NCBI RefSeq assembly: GCF_947507565.1
Contig: NC_089182.1
Span: 620,001 to 684,000 of the forward strand
From: Oscarella lobularis
Taxonomy: Eukaryota > Porifera > Homoscleromorpha > Homosclerophorida > Oscarellidae
Direction of reading: 5' to 3'
DNA length: 64,000 bases
This document shows, piece by piece, positions 31,417 to 57,200 of this stretch (positions are counted from its first letter, which is position 1; the number at the start of each line of letters is the position of its first letter). Under the pieces are notes generated by a model, which was not told the DNA's origin, ran no database searches, and was given only the letters and a program-made list of their open reading frames with translations. A program made the position numbers and the translations under genes.

Positions 31417-32461
31417 AACGTGTTGGATTCGGACGGCGACGAGGTGTCGCCTCGCGCGCTCGATCGTTTTCGTCATCTGTTGGAAATGTTGGAATCGCTC
31501 ACCGATCCCGAGCGACTGTGCGCGCGAGATTCGTGTCAGAATCCGCGACGACAGAATCAATACTGTAGCGATCGGTGCGCTATGATCGATCGCGGTCGAC
31601 GCGTCATGAATCGCAGTAAGTCGTCAAGTGTTTCCCGTTCTAGAGCTTACAATGTATCGCACTATAATGTACGATTGCTTCATCCCAGCAGCGAGCGATT
31701 ATAGAGTTGTATTAGGCGGTGGTCCTTTGTTTAGAAAACGCTGAGAAGCTGTTCAGTAATATTATTGTTCTAAGTAGCGGCCCTTGACCCCCCCTTTGCA
31801 AGAGAGGCTTCCGCTAGAACGAATTTTTCGTCAATGTAGAGGAAAACGCCTGTTAAATCTGTTTCTTTACGTGCAGTTATGGGAAGGACACCGAGAAGCG
31901 ATTCCGACGCCTACGTGGCGTCGTCTTCCAACGGCAGTCGTCGTCATCGGCGAGGAAATTCGCGACTTCGAATTCGCAGCGACGGCGGCGATCGCGCGGC
32001 GGTGCGACTCGGTTCGCCTGTACCGTCGCCGCCGTTGCCCCCGCGACGTCCTTCGTGGCTGGGCGATCGTGACGAAGAGGAGGGCCTCCAAAGGGCCATT
32101 GAGATATCAAGGCGAGAAGCGTTGAGAGATTCGCGAGTCACGTGGGACGATAACGTCGACGATTTGGGTTTTCCTAATGCCGCCGTGGATGACGACAATG
32201 ATGCTGATCTTCAACTGGCGCTGAGGCTGTCTCTTTTGGAAATGGACAAGGGTGGGATATCAATATAGTCGATTTGTGACGTTTTTTGGGTTCTATTTTT
32301 TTTTCTGTGCAGATCAGCTGGGCATTGCTTCGTCGCCGCGGCTGTCCTTTAGTCGAGAAGTAAGCGAAATGGGGTACTTTGGTGGTGACCGTGATGATAA
32401 TGGTTTTGATTTGGACGTACCCGGAGAGGACAGCAGCCGTCCTTTTGCGACGGATTTGTAA
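27938..32461 (+). CDS. ANKIB1: Ankyrin repeat and RBR E3 ubiquitin ligase (ANKIB1 type)
   Basis: The ATG at 27938 gives MGSTTSRFRTALSRGE, close to the ANKIB1 N-terminus (potential N-myristoylation glycine). In order: ankyrin repeats (about 28060-28600; NTPFLFAAMYAIEPILYFL, 'GDTALHWAARSGLKRCVE', 'NERKETPCDCA'), a helical segment with 'APLFTAEALLR'-like 'VPLFTAEALLRNYG', RING1 (about 29520-29625; CTICEDN to 'CGHSFCSQCWETY'), IBR, RING2 (about 30358-30520; CPKCKSPIQKTEGCNHVSC, then 'CKHDFCWVCMDEWGKH'), Ariadne-like helices ('FNHFYNRFDNHGE', 'RRVLRCSYAHGFYL'), a poly-Asp stretch, a small Cys motif (CARDSC, QYCSDRC), and two UIM-like helices (EEGLQRAIEISRREAL, 'DADLQLALRLSLLEMDK'). RBR ligases pass ubiquitin through the RING2 cysteine, present here in NHVSC. 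Confidence 0.92.
31384..31416 (+). repeat. GAC/GAT triplet run coding for poly-Asp in ANKIB1
   Basis: Ten or so consecutive Asp codons, with a second Asp run just upstream (about 31285-31325). This is a triplet microsatellite within the coding exon, similar to the larger runs in the armadillo gene at 62 kb. Confidence 0.8.
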
Positions 32462-32466
32462 ATAAA
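32461..32466 (+). terminator. Poly(A) signal overlapping the ANKIB1 stop codon
   Basis: AATAAA whose first base is the last base of the TAA stop codon of the ANKIB1 gene. Confidence 0.5.
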
Positions 32467-32833
32467 ATGACACTGCAGTATCCTGTACAGTAGGGAATAA
32501 TACTATACAAAAGGTAGCCATTTTGTTACTGAGCCACTTCGCTCCTTGGGGGGGTAACTCGAGCAGCATATGCAGAGACAGTGACCAATGAGAAGAGAGG
32601 GCTTTCTTATCATCCCGCCCTAATCCGGGTGGGGTGCTCGCACTCTCTGTAGATTGTTTCCGCGGACATGACTTGCTTTCTCTCTCCTGTCAAGTAAGCT
32701 TTTAATTGTTCGTTTTCTGAGCAAGATAGGCCGTTAGAGTCCTGTTATGACCGCAGTCACGTAGCTAATAGTACCGGAATACCTAGCTACTTCAGTCGAG
32801 TCGCGAAATTCGTCTTGCCGCGCACTCGAAGCA
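32467..32833. other. Intergenic region between ANKIB1 and ankyrin-like gene
   Basis: About 370 bp with no supported coding exon. It should hold the promoter of the downstream gene, but no TATA box was seen. A short ATG frame near 32665 with a GTAAGC donor was considered as an alternative first exon of the next gene. Confidence 0.4.
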
Positions 32834-33840
32834 ATGCATGGTTAGCGTTGCTCGGCACTACAGTATATGCTTTATTAGTCAGATGGGGCAGTTCCGAGCG
32901 CTGATAGTCTGCGGGAGGTCCCGCTTCATTTGGGTGGTCTTACGTCGTTTTTTCTTAGAGCTTGCAAAAAGGAGAAAGTCTGCGCGTCTGACTCTCCTGT
33001 GGACGCAGAAAGCGACCTGGAGTTGACAGCCGATCGGATTGAGAGGGCCGCCCTTTCGGATGACCCTCGCCTCCTTCGCTCTCTCTTGAAGAGTGCGCAG
33101 AAAACTTTCCCACCCATTCTCGATCACATAGACAAAAAGCGTCGAAAGAGCGGCAAACGGTGTCTTCTAAGCGCCGCTGTCGAAGGCGGACGTGACTGCG
33201 GCAATAGCATCATTATAGCAATACTTTTGGAAAGCGGGTCGGATTGCCTCGAACCAGACGGTTGCCACGAAAGTCCTTTCCTGTACGCTAGCCGCAGGGA
33301 TATGCAGGAAATTGTGCGTCTAATGCGGCGCGTTGTCACTGGTATGAGTAAGGCATCCGTGAGCTTTGTTTACGTTCTCACCCTATAGATGGCGACAACG
33401 TAGATCAGATGAGAAAGCTAATCGAGCAGCAGAGTCGCGTGGAGACAGAACTTCGCACCGCTACCGGTAGAAGGAGAGATTTTCATTCGGTTTGTCTCGT
33501 AGACCTCTGCGCGCGTGACAACGATGTTTTTTATTTAAAATTTAGCGTAGCTCTCTGAGTACGGACAGCGGCGTTACCGTAGTGGGCGACTATAACCTCG
33601 TGCTTAACTATGGCGTCGCTTTTCCAAATGACGACGAATCTTCTGATAGCAACAGTCCATACCGGCTTGATGAAGGTTACCTATTTTGTGACCCTTCGCA
33701 TTATAATATTGATGATCTGTATGCGTGCAGATCAACGTACGTCCTCGTTGCCTAAACGCCCTCGACGAAGCGACTCTATGCGATCGAAAAAGGAGCAGAA
33801 GGGCAATAGTAAGGAGTCTTACCTTGGCACAGATATGTAG
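32834..33840 (+). CDS. Small ankyrin-like protein, function unknown
   Basis: Core exons are clear; the start is not. The best model joins ATGCATG at 32834-32840 to the exon beginning at 32892, giving 'SADSLREVPLHLGGLTSFF'. The middle reads like two degenerate ankyrin repeats (AALSDDPRLLRSLLKSA and 'IIIAILLESGSDCLEPDG' with 'ESPFLYASRRDMQEIVRLM'). Later exons add 'NVDQMRKLIEQQSRVETEL', an acidic segment and a basic PKRPRR that could be a nuclear signal, ending at the TAG at 33840. It lies directly after ANKIB1 on the same strand, but clear homology to that gene's ankyrin part was not seen. Confidence 0.5.
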
Positions 33841-33978
33841 TGTGGTGAGTCTTAAATACACTTGGTACACGCTACATGTAGGTTTGTTTTCTATAAAAAT
33901 AATTTTGTCTGTGTCTGCCGGTGTGATTATTGTCAATTTAACACGTGCGTAGGAAACAAAATTCGCCTTTGGTATCTA

Positions 33979-34383
33979 CTACGCTTTCATGGAGTATCCC
34001 AATGCCTTCATTACAGCTTTTAGCAGTTCTCTACCAACGTCGTGAGACAGTCGGTCTGCGCTAACTGTTAGATATTCGACGCAGAGTCGAGTGCATTCGC
34101 TGGCAACCGCCTTGGCCAGTTTCTCCCGTTCTGACGGCGACATGCCGCCAACGATCTTCCACACGGGCTTGAAATTGCTCGAATACAGCATGCCTGCCGC
34201 TCCTCCTGCCGTAGCACCGACAAGGATTCCCGGCGGACCTAAGAGAAGTCCCCCGACGAGGGCCCCGGCTCCAGCGATGAAGCCACCCTTTGCAGACTCG
34301 ACGAACGTCGCTTCGAGATCCGGATGAATGTGCGAAAGTTCTTCCATGAACGAAAAGGCGCGGTAAACATTTACCGCAGCCAT
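33979..34383 (-). CDS. C19orf12: C19orf12-family membrane protein
   Basis: Single exon, 134 residues (human about 141). ATG at 34383. The centre is a long glycine-rich hydrophobic hairpin (GGFIAGAGALVGGLLLG, then PPGILVGATAGGAAGML) with the central Pro-Pro-Gly, followed by 'SSNFKPVWKIV' and an amphipathic C-terminal helix, the family layout. C19orf12 proteins sit at mitochondrial/ER membranes and contact sites; loss in humans causes neurodegeneration with brain iron accumulation, and the biochemical role is unsettled. Its start is only 66 bp from the divergent MGAT5 start, implying a shared promoter. Confidence 0.9.
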   Translation of the reverse strand: MAAVNVYRAFSFMEELSHIHPDLEATFVESAKGGFIAGAGALVGGLLLGPPGILVGATAGGAAGMLYSSNFKPVWKIVGGMSPSEREKLAKAVASECTRLCVEYLTVSADRLSHDVGRELLKAVMKALGYSMKA

Positions 34384-34449
34384 TGATCGAGTTATTTTTT
34401 ATCGCATTCACGTGATGATGTCTGCTTGTGTTGCCCGTCACTGGCCGAG
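34384..34449. promoter_or_regulatory. Putative bidirectional promoter C19orf12/MGAT5
   Basis: Only 66 bp lie between the two divergent ATG codons, so both transcripts' leaders must be very short or overlap. There is no TATA box. Confidence 0.5.
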
Positions 34450-37400
34450 ATGAGGAGGCCGCGCGTTTCTTGCCGATTTAGACCCTATGGGGTCGTCTGT
34501 CTGTGCGCCTGGGGTCTCTTCGTCGTCGTTGTGACTCTCGTCGCGACAAATCGGCTTTCGGGTCGCACCGACTCTCTCGTTGTCGCCGTATCGTCTTCCG
34601 AATCCGACTCGAAAGCCCAATTCGGTCGTCGAATCGACGGATTCGTCGACAGAGCGGCGAAGCGCGACTCGCTCGAGTCCGAAATAGCTCGCCTTCAATG
34701 TAAAATCGATTCGCGCATCGTGCGTAGACGCCCTACTCTATCTCTCTAATCGCAAACTCGACTCGTAGCCGTAAACGCCGAACTCGAAGAGACAGTGAGG
34801 CTCGCACTGGGACGAATCGAGCGTCTCGAGACGAAATCGCGCGACGGCGGCGACGTCGACAGCGAAAACGCCACGACCGTTCGAAGCTACGCGCCGCGCG
34901 CAACGTCGCAGCCGCTGCCGGCTCCTCGCGCGGCTGCCGCGCGGCCCGAAGCCGCGTCGAGGACAGCGGATATGAAAGAGGGTACACGCGCGGAAGCTTT
35001 CCTTTTCGAAACACGACGACGAACGATTTGTTTTTCAGGGGATTGTCTCGGCCCGTTTCCGTCGTCTTTTCCCGATTGCGAGGGGAAAATCAAAGTGAGA
35101 TACGAAATACGAGTGGTTGCTATGGAAACAGTAGAAATGTCTAATCCCTTTTCGCTGCATGAACATATCTATAAGTGGGTGTATTGCTTCCTAAGAGGAT
35201 AATCTCGTTAGTGGATGGCTAATTTTTGGAAGTCGGATTCTTGCTATGCCCAGTACGGAGTCGACGGGACGCAGTGCTCTTTTCTTCGCTATCTCGGCGA
35301 AGTGCGAATGCGTTGGGAAATCGTTTCTTCCGTTGACTCTCTCACCTTTTTTTTTCCAGGTCGAAAACTGGTGTCCCGTTTTGAAGGGGAGAGAAGAGTT
35401 CAAGAAGAAGCACGTTGCGCCGACAAGTCAAAACTTAGCCGTTCGATTTCAAATCTCCTTCCCGCCGGCTCTCCTCAGCTCGCCTTTTTTTTTTCCTTTT
35501 CAGAAGACAGAGATCAACACGGATCTTCAATCTCTTCTCAAAATCCTCAGCGGACCCAAATTGGAATGGGTGTGCGGACGGATCACGCGCATGTGGCCGG
35601 ATTGGCAAAAATCGGCCAATTCGCTCGCCGTCGCATCCGCCAGCACAATCATTGGCAGACCCAAGAGAAACGTATCTAATATAATAATGATGATAATAAT
35701 AATAATAATAATAATTAGTATGTGTTTTAGGTTTTTCTACACATGGGCTTGCTGTCGGATCGCGTTGGATTTAAAATAGCCGAGACGGCTTTCCACGGAG
35801 GTCCTCTGGGAGAACTCGTCCAATGGTCGGACTTGATTGCGGCGTTGCACATCTTGGGACACACAATTACGTTAACGCACGAAACTCAACAGCTCTCAGG
35901 GTGAGTGTTTCTCTGGCGTGTGCGACATGGGGGAGGGCGTCCTTCATTTTTTCTCTCGTCTAGTTATTTCAAGAAATTCCGAATATCGCCTTGTCCTACC
36001 AAAGACGCGAATCACGACGCTTTTCACGTCATTTTTATCGATATCGTGGGTCTGAAAGAGTTCAGGAAAGCCGTCGGCGGAAGCTTCGATCAGTACAGGT
36101 GAGAAACACGGAGGGGTGAATTCGAGAATTTTGCCTCTCTCTTTCTCATTCTAGGTGTCACTTTCGTATATTGGACTCTTTTGGGACTGAGCCCGAATTC
36201 AATTTAAAGTCGTACAAGAGACCGGGACATTCGAATTGGGGCAAGGAGTGGGGCAATTGGAATATGAATCCCAAGCAGTTCTGGACGCTCTTTCGTGAGT
36301 CGTCGTTCGGACGCGAGTTCGTTTCGTTTGACGCGGCAATTTCGCGCAGCTCACTCTCCCGACAATTCGTTTCTCGGCTTCGTTGTCGAGCACAAGTCGA
36401 TCGATGTCGAAAAGATGACGAAAAAACCGCAGATGCTCGTCTACGGGAAAGAGCTCGACATGTGGAAGGTCTGACACGGAGGGGGAAAAAATAGACGAGC
36501 CGCCGATATACGGAAAAACTCTGCTTTCAGGACAAAAGGGCGTTTATTGACGTTATTGCGGAGTTCGGCGAAGTTCACGCGACCATTGGCACGACGAAAG
36601 TAGGATTGGACCGTCTCTAGACGCGTCGTCGCCTCAATTTTTAATTAACGTGATATCAGGACGACAAAGTTGATCACTCGCTCATTCCTAACTACGTCAA
36701 GAATCACGGCGTTTTGGACGGAAACGGAATCCAGTCGCTTCTGCAAGAGACGAAGGTGGGGGAGGAGTACACCAACTACTGGAACGGTCGTTGTTTTTTT
36801 TTGTAATATTTCCTTTTAGGTTTTTGTTGGTTTGGGTTTTCCTTTCGAGGGTCCCGCGCCCCTCGAAGCCATAGCGAATGGATGCTTTTTTCTCAATCCC
36901 AAGGTAGGCGCGTCTGTGTGCGAGAAGGGGCGTTTATATTCCGACATACCTCTCGCAGTTGGATCCCCCGTTGAATCGGCTCAATTCCCGTTTCTTCAAA
37001 AGCAAGCCGACGTTGCGAGCTGTAAGGAAAGGAGTGCGATATGCTTTGGGGGGTGGTGGTGACCTTTTTCTATGTACTTCAGCTGACTTCTCAGCATCCT
37101 TACGCCGAAATGTTCATTGGCAAACCTCACGTATATACTATTGACATTAGCGACGCGGATCAGGTCAGAGCCTCTTTGAAAGAAATGATGGCTTCCACAG
37201 TGAGAGAACGAGAACCAACTGACTTCCTACGTCACATCTGTGTGCGTGTCTTCTAGGTGAAGCCTTTTATTCCTTATGAATTGACTTATTCCGGCTTTCT
37301 TGAGCGCATCTCAGCGTATCTTTCTCATCAGGTTTTGATTAGCCATATACCGGTTAAGCTACGCTAGATTTTGCTAATATTCTTTCTGCTGTTCAGGATT

Positions 37401-37855
37401 TCTGCTCGCAAGAGTCTCACTGGCCACCGCTTTCTGCTCTCGAGACTGTTTTTTCTCAACAAGGCGAGTCGTGTCGAGACGCTTGTTTTCGAAAAGGTCA
37501 ATTTAGGAAGTGCGTTAGCTTTTCTGCCTAAATTACCGATTTCAGATATGGCTTGCCAGCCGGAGTTTTTTCCGCATCTTAACAAAAAGGAAATTTTTGA
37601 AGAGTAGGCCACGAAACTAAATAAAATGCTACATATTTTATTCAAACTTGTCTTAGGATTAACGTGCAGTGCACGAGCGTGACTCAAGAGCTCTCAATCT
37701 CTGTTCCCTCGTTTGAAAAAATAGACTGGAAGTGTTTCACTCAGCAGGAGCCTATGCTCTTTAGCTGCGTGGGCGAAGACGCAGATCGGCTTCGCATTTG
37801 TCCATGCGCGAAATACAAAAAAGGTCAGATTGCTTTGTGTCTTGATTGCGGTTGA
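34450..37855 (+). CDS. MGAT5: Alpha-1,6-mannosylglycoprotein 6-beta-N-acetylglucosaminyltransferase V
   Basis: Type II Golgi membrane protein: short basic N-terminus, membrane anchor at about residues 13-34 (GVVCLCAWGLFVVVVTLVAT), then a variable stem. The catalytic part is strongly MGAT5-like: FKIAETAFHGGPLGELVQWS, 'FIDIVGLKEFRKA', RILDSFGTEPEFN, 'WGNWNMNPKQFWTLFPH', 'SFLGFVVEHK', 'IPNYVKNHGVLDG', FVGLGFPFEGPAPLEAIANG, 'LTSQHPYAEMFIGKPHV', and the C-terminal 'WPPLSALETVFS' and 'CPCAKYKKGQIALCLDCG'. The enzyme adds the beta-1,6 GlcNAc branch to N-glycans using UDP-GlcNAc. It has many short introns; one (about 35670-35731) carries an ATA/ATG triplet microsatellite. The protein is complete to the TGA at 37855. 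Confidence 0.94.
35679..35716 (+). repeat. AT-rich triplet microsatellite in an MGAT5 intron
   Basis: An imperfect (ATA/ATG)n run immediately follows the GTATCT donor of a short intron whose exons join as RPKRN to VFLHMGLL. Confidence 0.75.
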
Positions 37856-38104
37856 ATTGGCTGAAACCGTTTGTGAAAAAGGGTAGACAATTTTTTATGA
37901 GTAACGTAGATATATATATATTTGAGGGTTGACTAAACATGTGAACACACTGTTCACAATCGCTCGCTGTAATAAAACGGGTTCTACGTTTTGTGTCGGT
38001 GGCAGTTACTACTGTACTGAGTACTGTACTTACTACTGTACTTTGTTTTTGAACTGTGGTCACGCGCGCTTCGTCGTAACCAAGGGCAACAGCTTTACAC
38101 AAGA

Positions 38105-53955
<15,851 letters not shown>

Positions 53956-53977
53956 ATGTAGACGCGTTGACGACTAT

Positions 53978-54015
53978 GATTATTATTATTATTATCATCA
54001 TCATTATCATCATTA
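53978..54015 (+). repeat. ATT/ATC triplet microsatellite in the dynein 3' region
   Basis: An imperfect (ATT)n(ATC)n run starts 22 bp after the dynein stop codon, probably in the 3' UTR. Confidence 0.75.
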
Positions 54016-54137
54016 GCACATTTTAACCCCCCACTTCGCTTTTACTTCGCTTTTGCATTTTCAGGGCCCTGACTTGAGACTTACAATACGGGATGTTGCT
54101 TGCATGAGAAATGAAGTGATTCAAGTGCACGATATCG

Positions 54138-54143
54138 AATAAA
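54138..54143 (+). terminator. Poly(A) signal, probably of the dynein gene
   Basis: AATAAA lies 180 bp after the dynein stop and about 100 bp before the next gene's ATG on the same strand. Confidence 0.5.
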
Positions 54144-54239
54144 GCGTCGTCTAAATTTAGAACGTCCTACGCCATGGACCGCAATTGACATCAACGAGGG
54201 GTCCTCAAACGAGTCCCTCTACAAGCCACACGAGAAGAA

Positions 54240-57200
54240 ATGTCGGCGTCGCCCCATTGGGACGACGGCGTCAACGGCGAACACGCTGTCGTCTCCCTCG
54301 TCGCACTCTGTCTCGCTCAGGCGCCAAAACTTCGTCTCGACGCTCGCAGCGTCGCCTCGCTACCGAGAAATCTACTCCAGCGCGTCTTTCGCGCCTACGT
54401 CGAACAGGAAGCGCTCGACGCGACGACGATCGACCTTTTCGGCGAAGCGGAAGTAAGGGGGGCCCCCGCCACTCGCAAACGAAGAATGACACTCGTTGTA
54501 GTGTGCCTACGTACAATTGAGTCCCCATTACGTCTTTCAAGACGTCGCCGATGCGGTTATAAATGGACTCGCGCGACTCCAAGGCGTGCGCGTGCTCGAT
54601 TTATGGAACTGTCGACTATCATCGCCAGGTACAATAGTACAGGGGTAACTTTTAGTCGTGTAGCGATCGCTGCTAGTGTGAGGCACGTACATTAAAAGTC
54701 CGATGGCTTTTGATCGCGATCTTAGTAAGGTACAGCGTCTCTGGATTTCGATCTGGCCTTTAGAGAAGTTTTTTATAAAGGATGTACTGTATACTGTATA
54801 GGGTGACAGTGACTGTAGTGTCTGTCTGGGGCTTTTTGAGTCGCGTTTCATGATCTTGATTTGGTTTCGTTTTTAGACTGTGCTCTTAGGCTGGTGACTC
54901 GTCATGCAAGCCTTAGTACGCTGTTACTGAATCAACTCAAAGACATTGGCACTGAATCGTCAGGTACTGAAAAGTTTTATCTTATTCTATGAGTCTCATT
55001 GTCACTGATTCATAGAAGGTGGCCGTCTTTCCTTTGACGACTCCATCGTCAGCCAACTAAAGAGTTTGACTGTAATAAACGTCGTTGTTATTTCTTATGT
55101 TTTCTTTCTTTTTTTTGTTTGAACTGCTCTCTTTCTCTCTTGTTTCAGCGCTTGTGTTTGGGTCATTTGGTCGGATTCGATTTGGACGTGTTGAAGCCTC
55201 TCGAACTATTGGAAGAACTCTATCTAATTCATTGCCACGAGCTCAAGGGAGTCGAAGCGCTCCAGTCGCACAAGCGACTTCAAACACTACAGGTAAATAA
55301 GACGAGTATTTAGAAGTCCAAATCTGCCCTCATGCGATTCGATCTCTCAGTATTCCGACGAAAAGAAATATTGCCGAGGAATCATGCCGAAGAAAGTAAG
55401 AAAAATCAAAATCACGTTGCAATTAACATCTCCTAAACGGCGTCTATTCAAAGACGTTCGAAGGCTTTTTGAGCCTTTCGTCGCTATCCTGTCTCATTCT
55501 CACGAACGTCGCACTTCGCGACGAATACATCGAGTCGATGACGGACATGGATAATCTCAAGTGCGCGCACGCGGTCGATCTTTTAGTGCTCCTCGAAAAA
55601 TTCGTCTCTCCTAGATTCTTGGACGTCTCCTTTACGTATCTGTCGTCGAGCGGCCTTTGTTTGATGCTGTCCCACGCGCGACGCCTCAAGAGTTGCGTTT
55701 GTATGGGAATCAAGCTGCCGGCCGAAGTGACGACGAACGACCTATTCGGCGGCGCAGCACCGCCCGGAATCAGAGTCATATCAAACAGAAGCAGGTTAGC
55801 TTCCAGGGCGGGATTCAAGGAACTTTGGCCACATGGTTTAAGCCCGATGTGTTGACGTAGGCCTTCCTTTGGTAGACCACAAATTGACTCACTTAATTGT
55901 CTAGTTTAAGTCAACTGTGTGTGTGAAGGGTGAGAACGTTAGGCCCGAACTAGCTACTTGNNNNNNNNNNNNNNNNNNNNNNNNNNNNNNNNNNNNNNNN
56001 NNNNNNNNNNNNNNNNNNNNNNNNNNNNNNNNNNNNNNNNNNNNNNNNNNNNNNNNNNNNNNNNNNNNNNNNNNNNNNNNNNNNNNNNNNNNNNNNNNNN
56101 NNNNNNNNNNNNNNNNNNNNNNNNNNNNNNNNNNNNNNNNNNNNNNNNNNNNNNNNNNNNCATTTCAAGGGAGAGCCGATTGCCAGTACCGTGTTCTAAT
56201 GCTAGCTCATTTTGAAGCAGTGCGAGTTAAAAGAGTGCAATATCTATCAGCCGACCGCGGTAGCCGTTCAGAATGTAAGAGAACTATTTTGATTCATCTT
56301 CTCAGTCGTTTGCATCTTGTGTCTTCATAGAACGAATTGCCTGTATCGAACTACAAGAATCTACTCAAGGTTGAGAGAGTTCACCCGTCGTCATTATATC
56401 TGACTTTTACCTATAAAGATGCTGGCGCTCAACATGGGCTTCAAATCGCTGTGCTTGAATACGTTGAGATGTCTCCGGCCGCCCGACGACGCCACGGACG
56501 ATTTTCTCGACAAAATAGCACGGTAAGACAAAGAGGAAGCATCTCGCTCTATTGACTCCATTTCGTTTACAGGAAAGACTTTTTTGAAATCGTAATGAGG
56601 GTAATCCAAACGACTTGGGGGAAACAGAACACAGAACCAAAAGTCTTTATATCCTATCTAGATAATTCGTCTCGCTGACGCGACGGACGTTTTGGACGCC
56701 TCCGTGACCGTCCTTCATTCTTTATTTCAGTGTCAATCGGCAGTGACGCGTTTTCTCAGATGCAACGAATACGGTAACGTAGAGACTCGAAATATGGGCA
56801 TCTCTCTTCCCTACCTGCTCTGTTTCTTTTTCTTAGTCAAGCCAATTCTTCATGCATTGGAAAAATATGGCTCTATTGTATGCATGGGGCTGCTTGTAGG
56901 GTCCCAGAACGTATCCAATTGTCTCTTCTCTCGTTCTTAGAATGCCACGCTCGCTTCAAATATCTGCGTTATTCTGTTTCTTCTCGGAAAACCGTTTGAC
57001 GAGCCGGTTATGGACGAGTACATAAGACAAGGAGCGGTAATTTCTTTCTATAAAAAATGGCGCCCCTCTCGAGAGTCGTTTCCCCAGGTGCGGATTTTGG
57101 TGGTTGTCTTGGAGAAATTGGGCAAGTTGAACCCTGCCGTGCCGAGAAAGGCACGTATAATGTCCTTCAAACTTTCGTCTCTCAGCTGTTTTCGTCTAGA

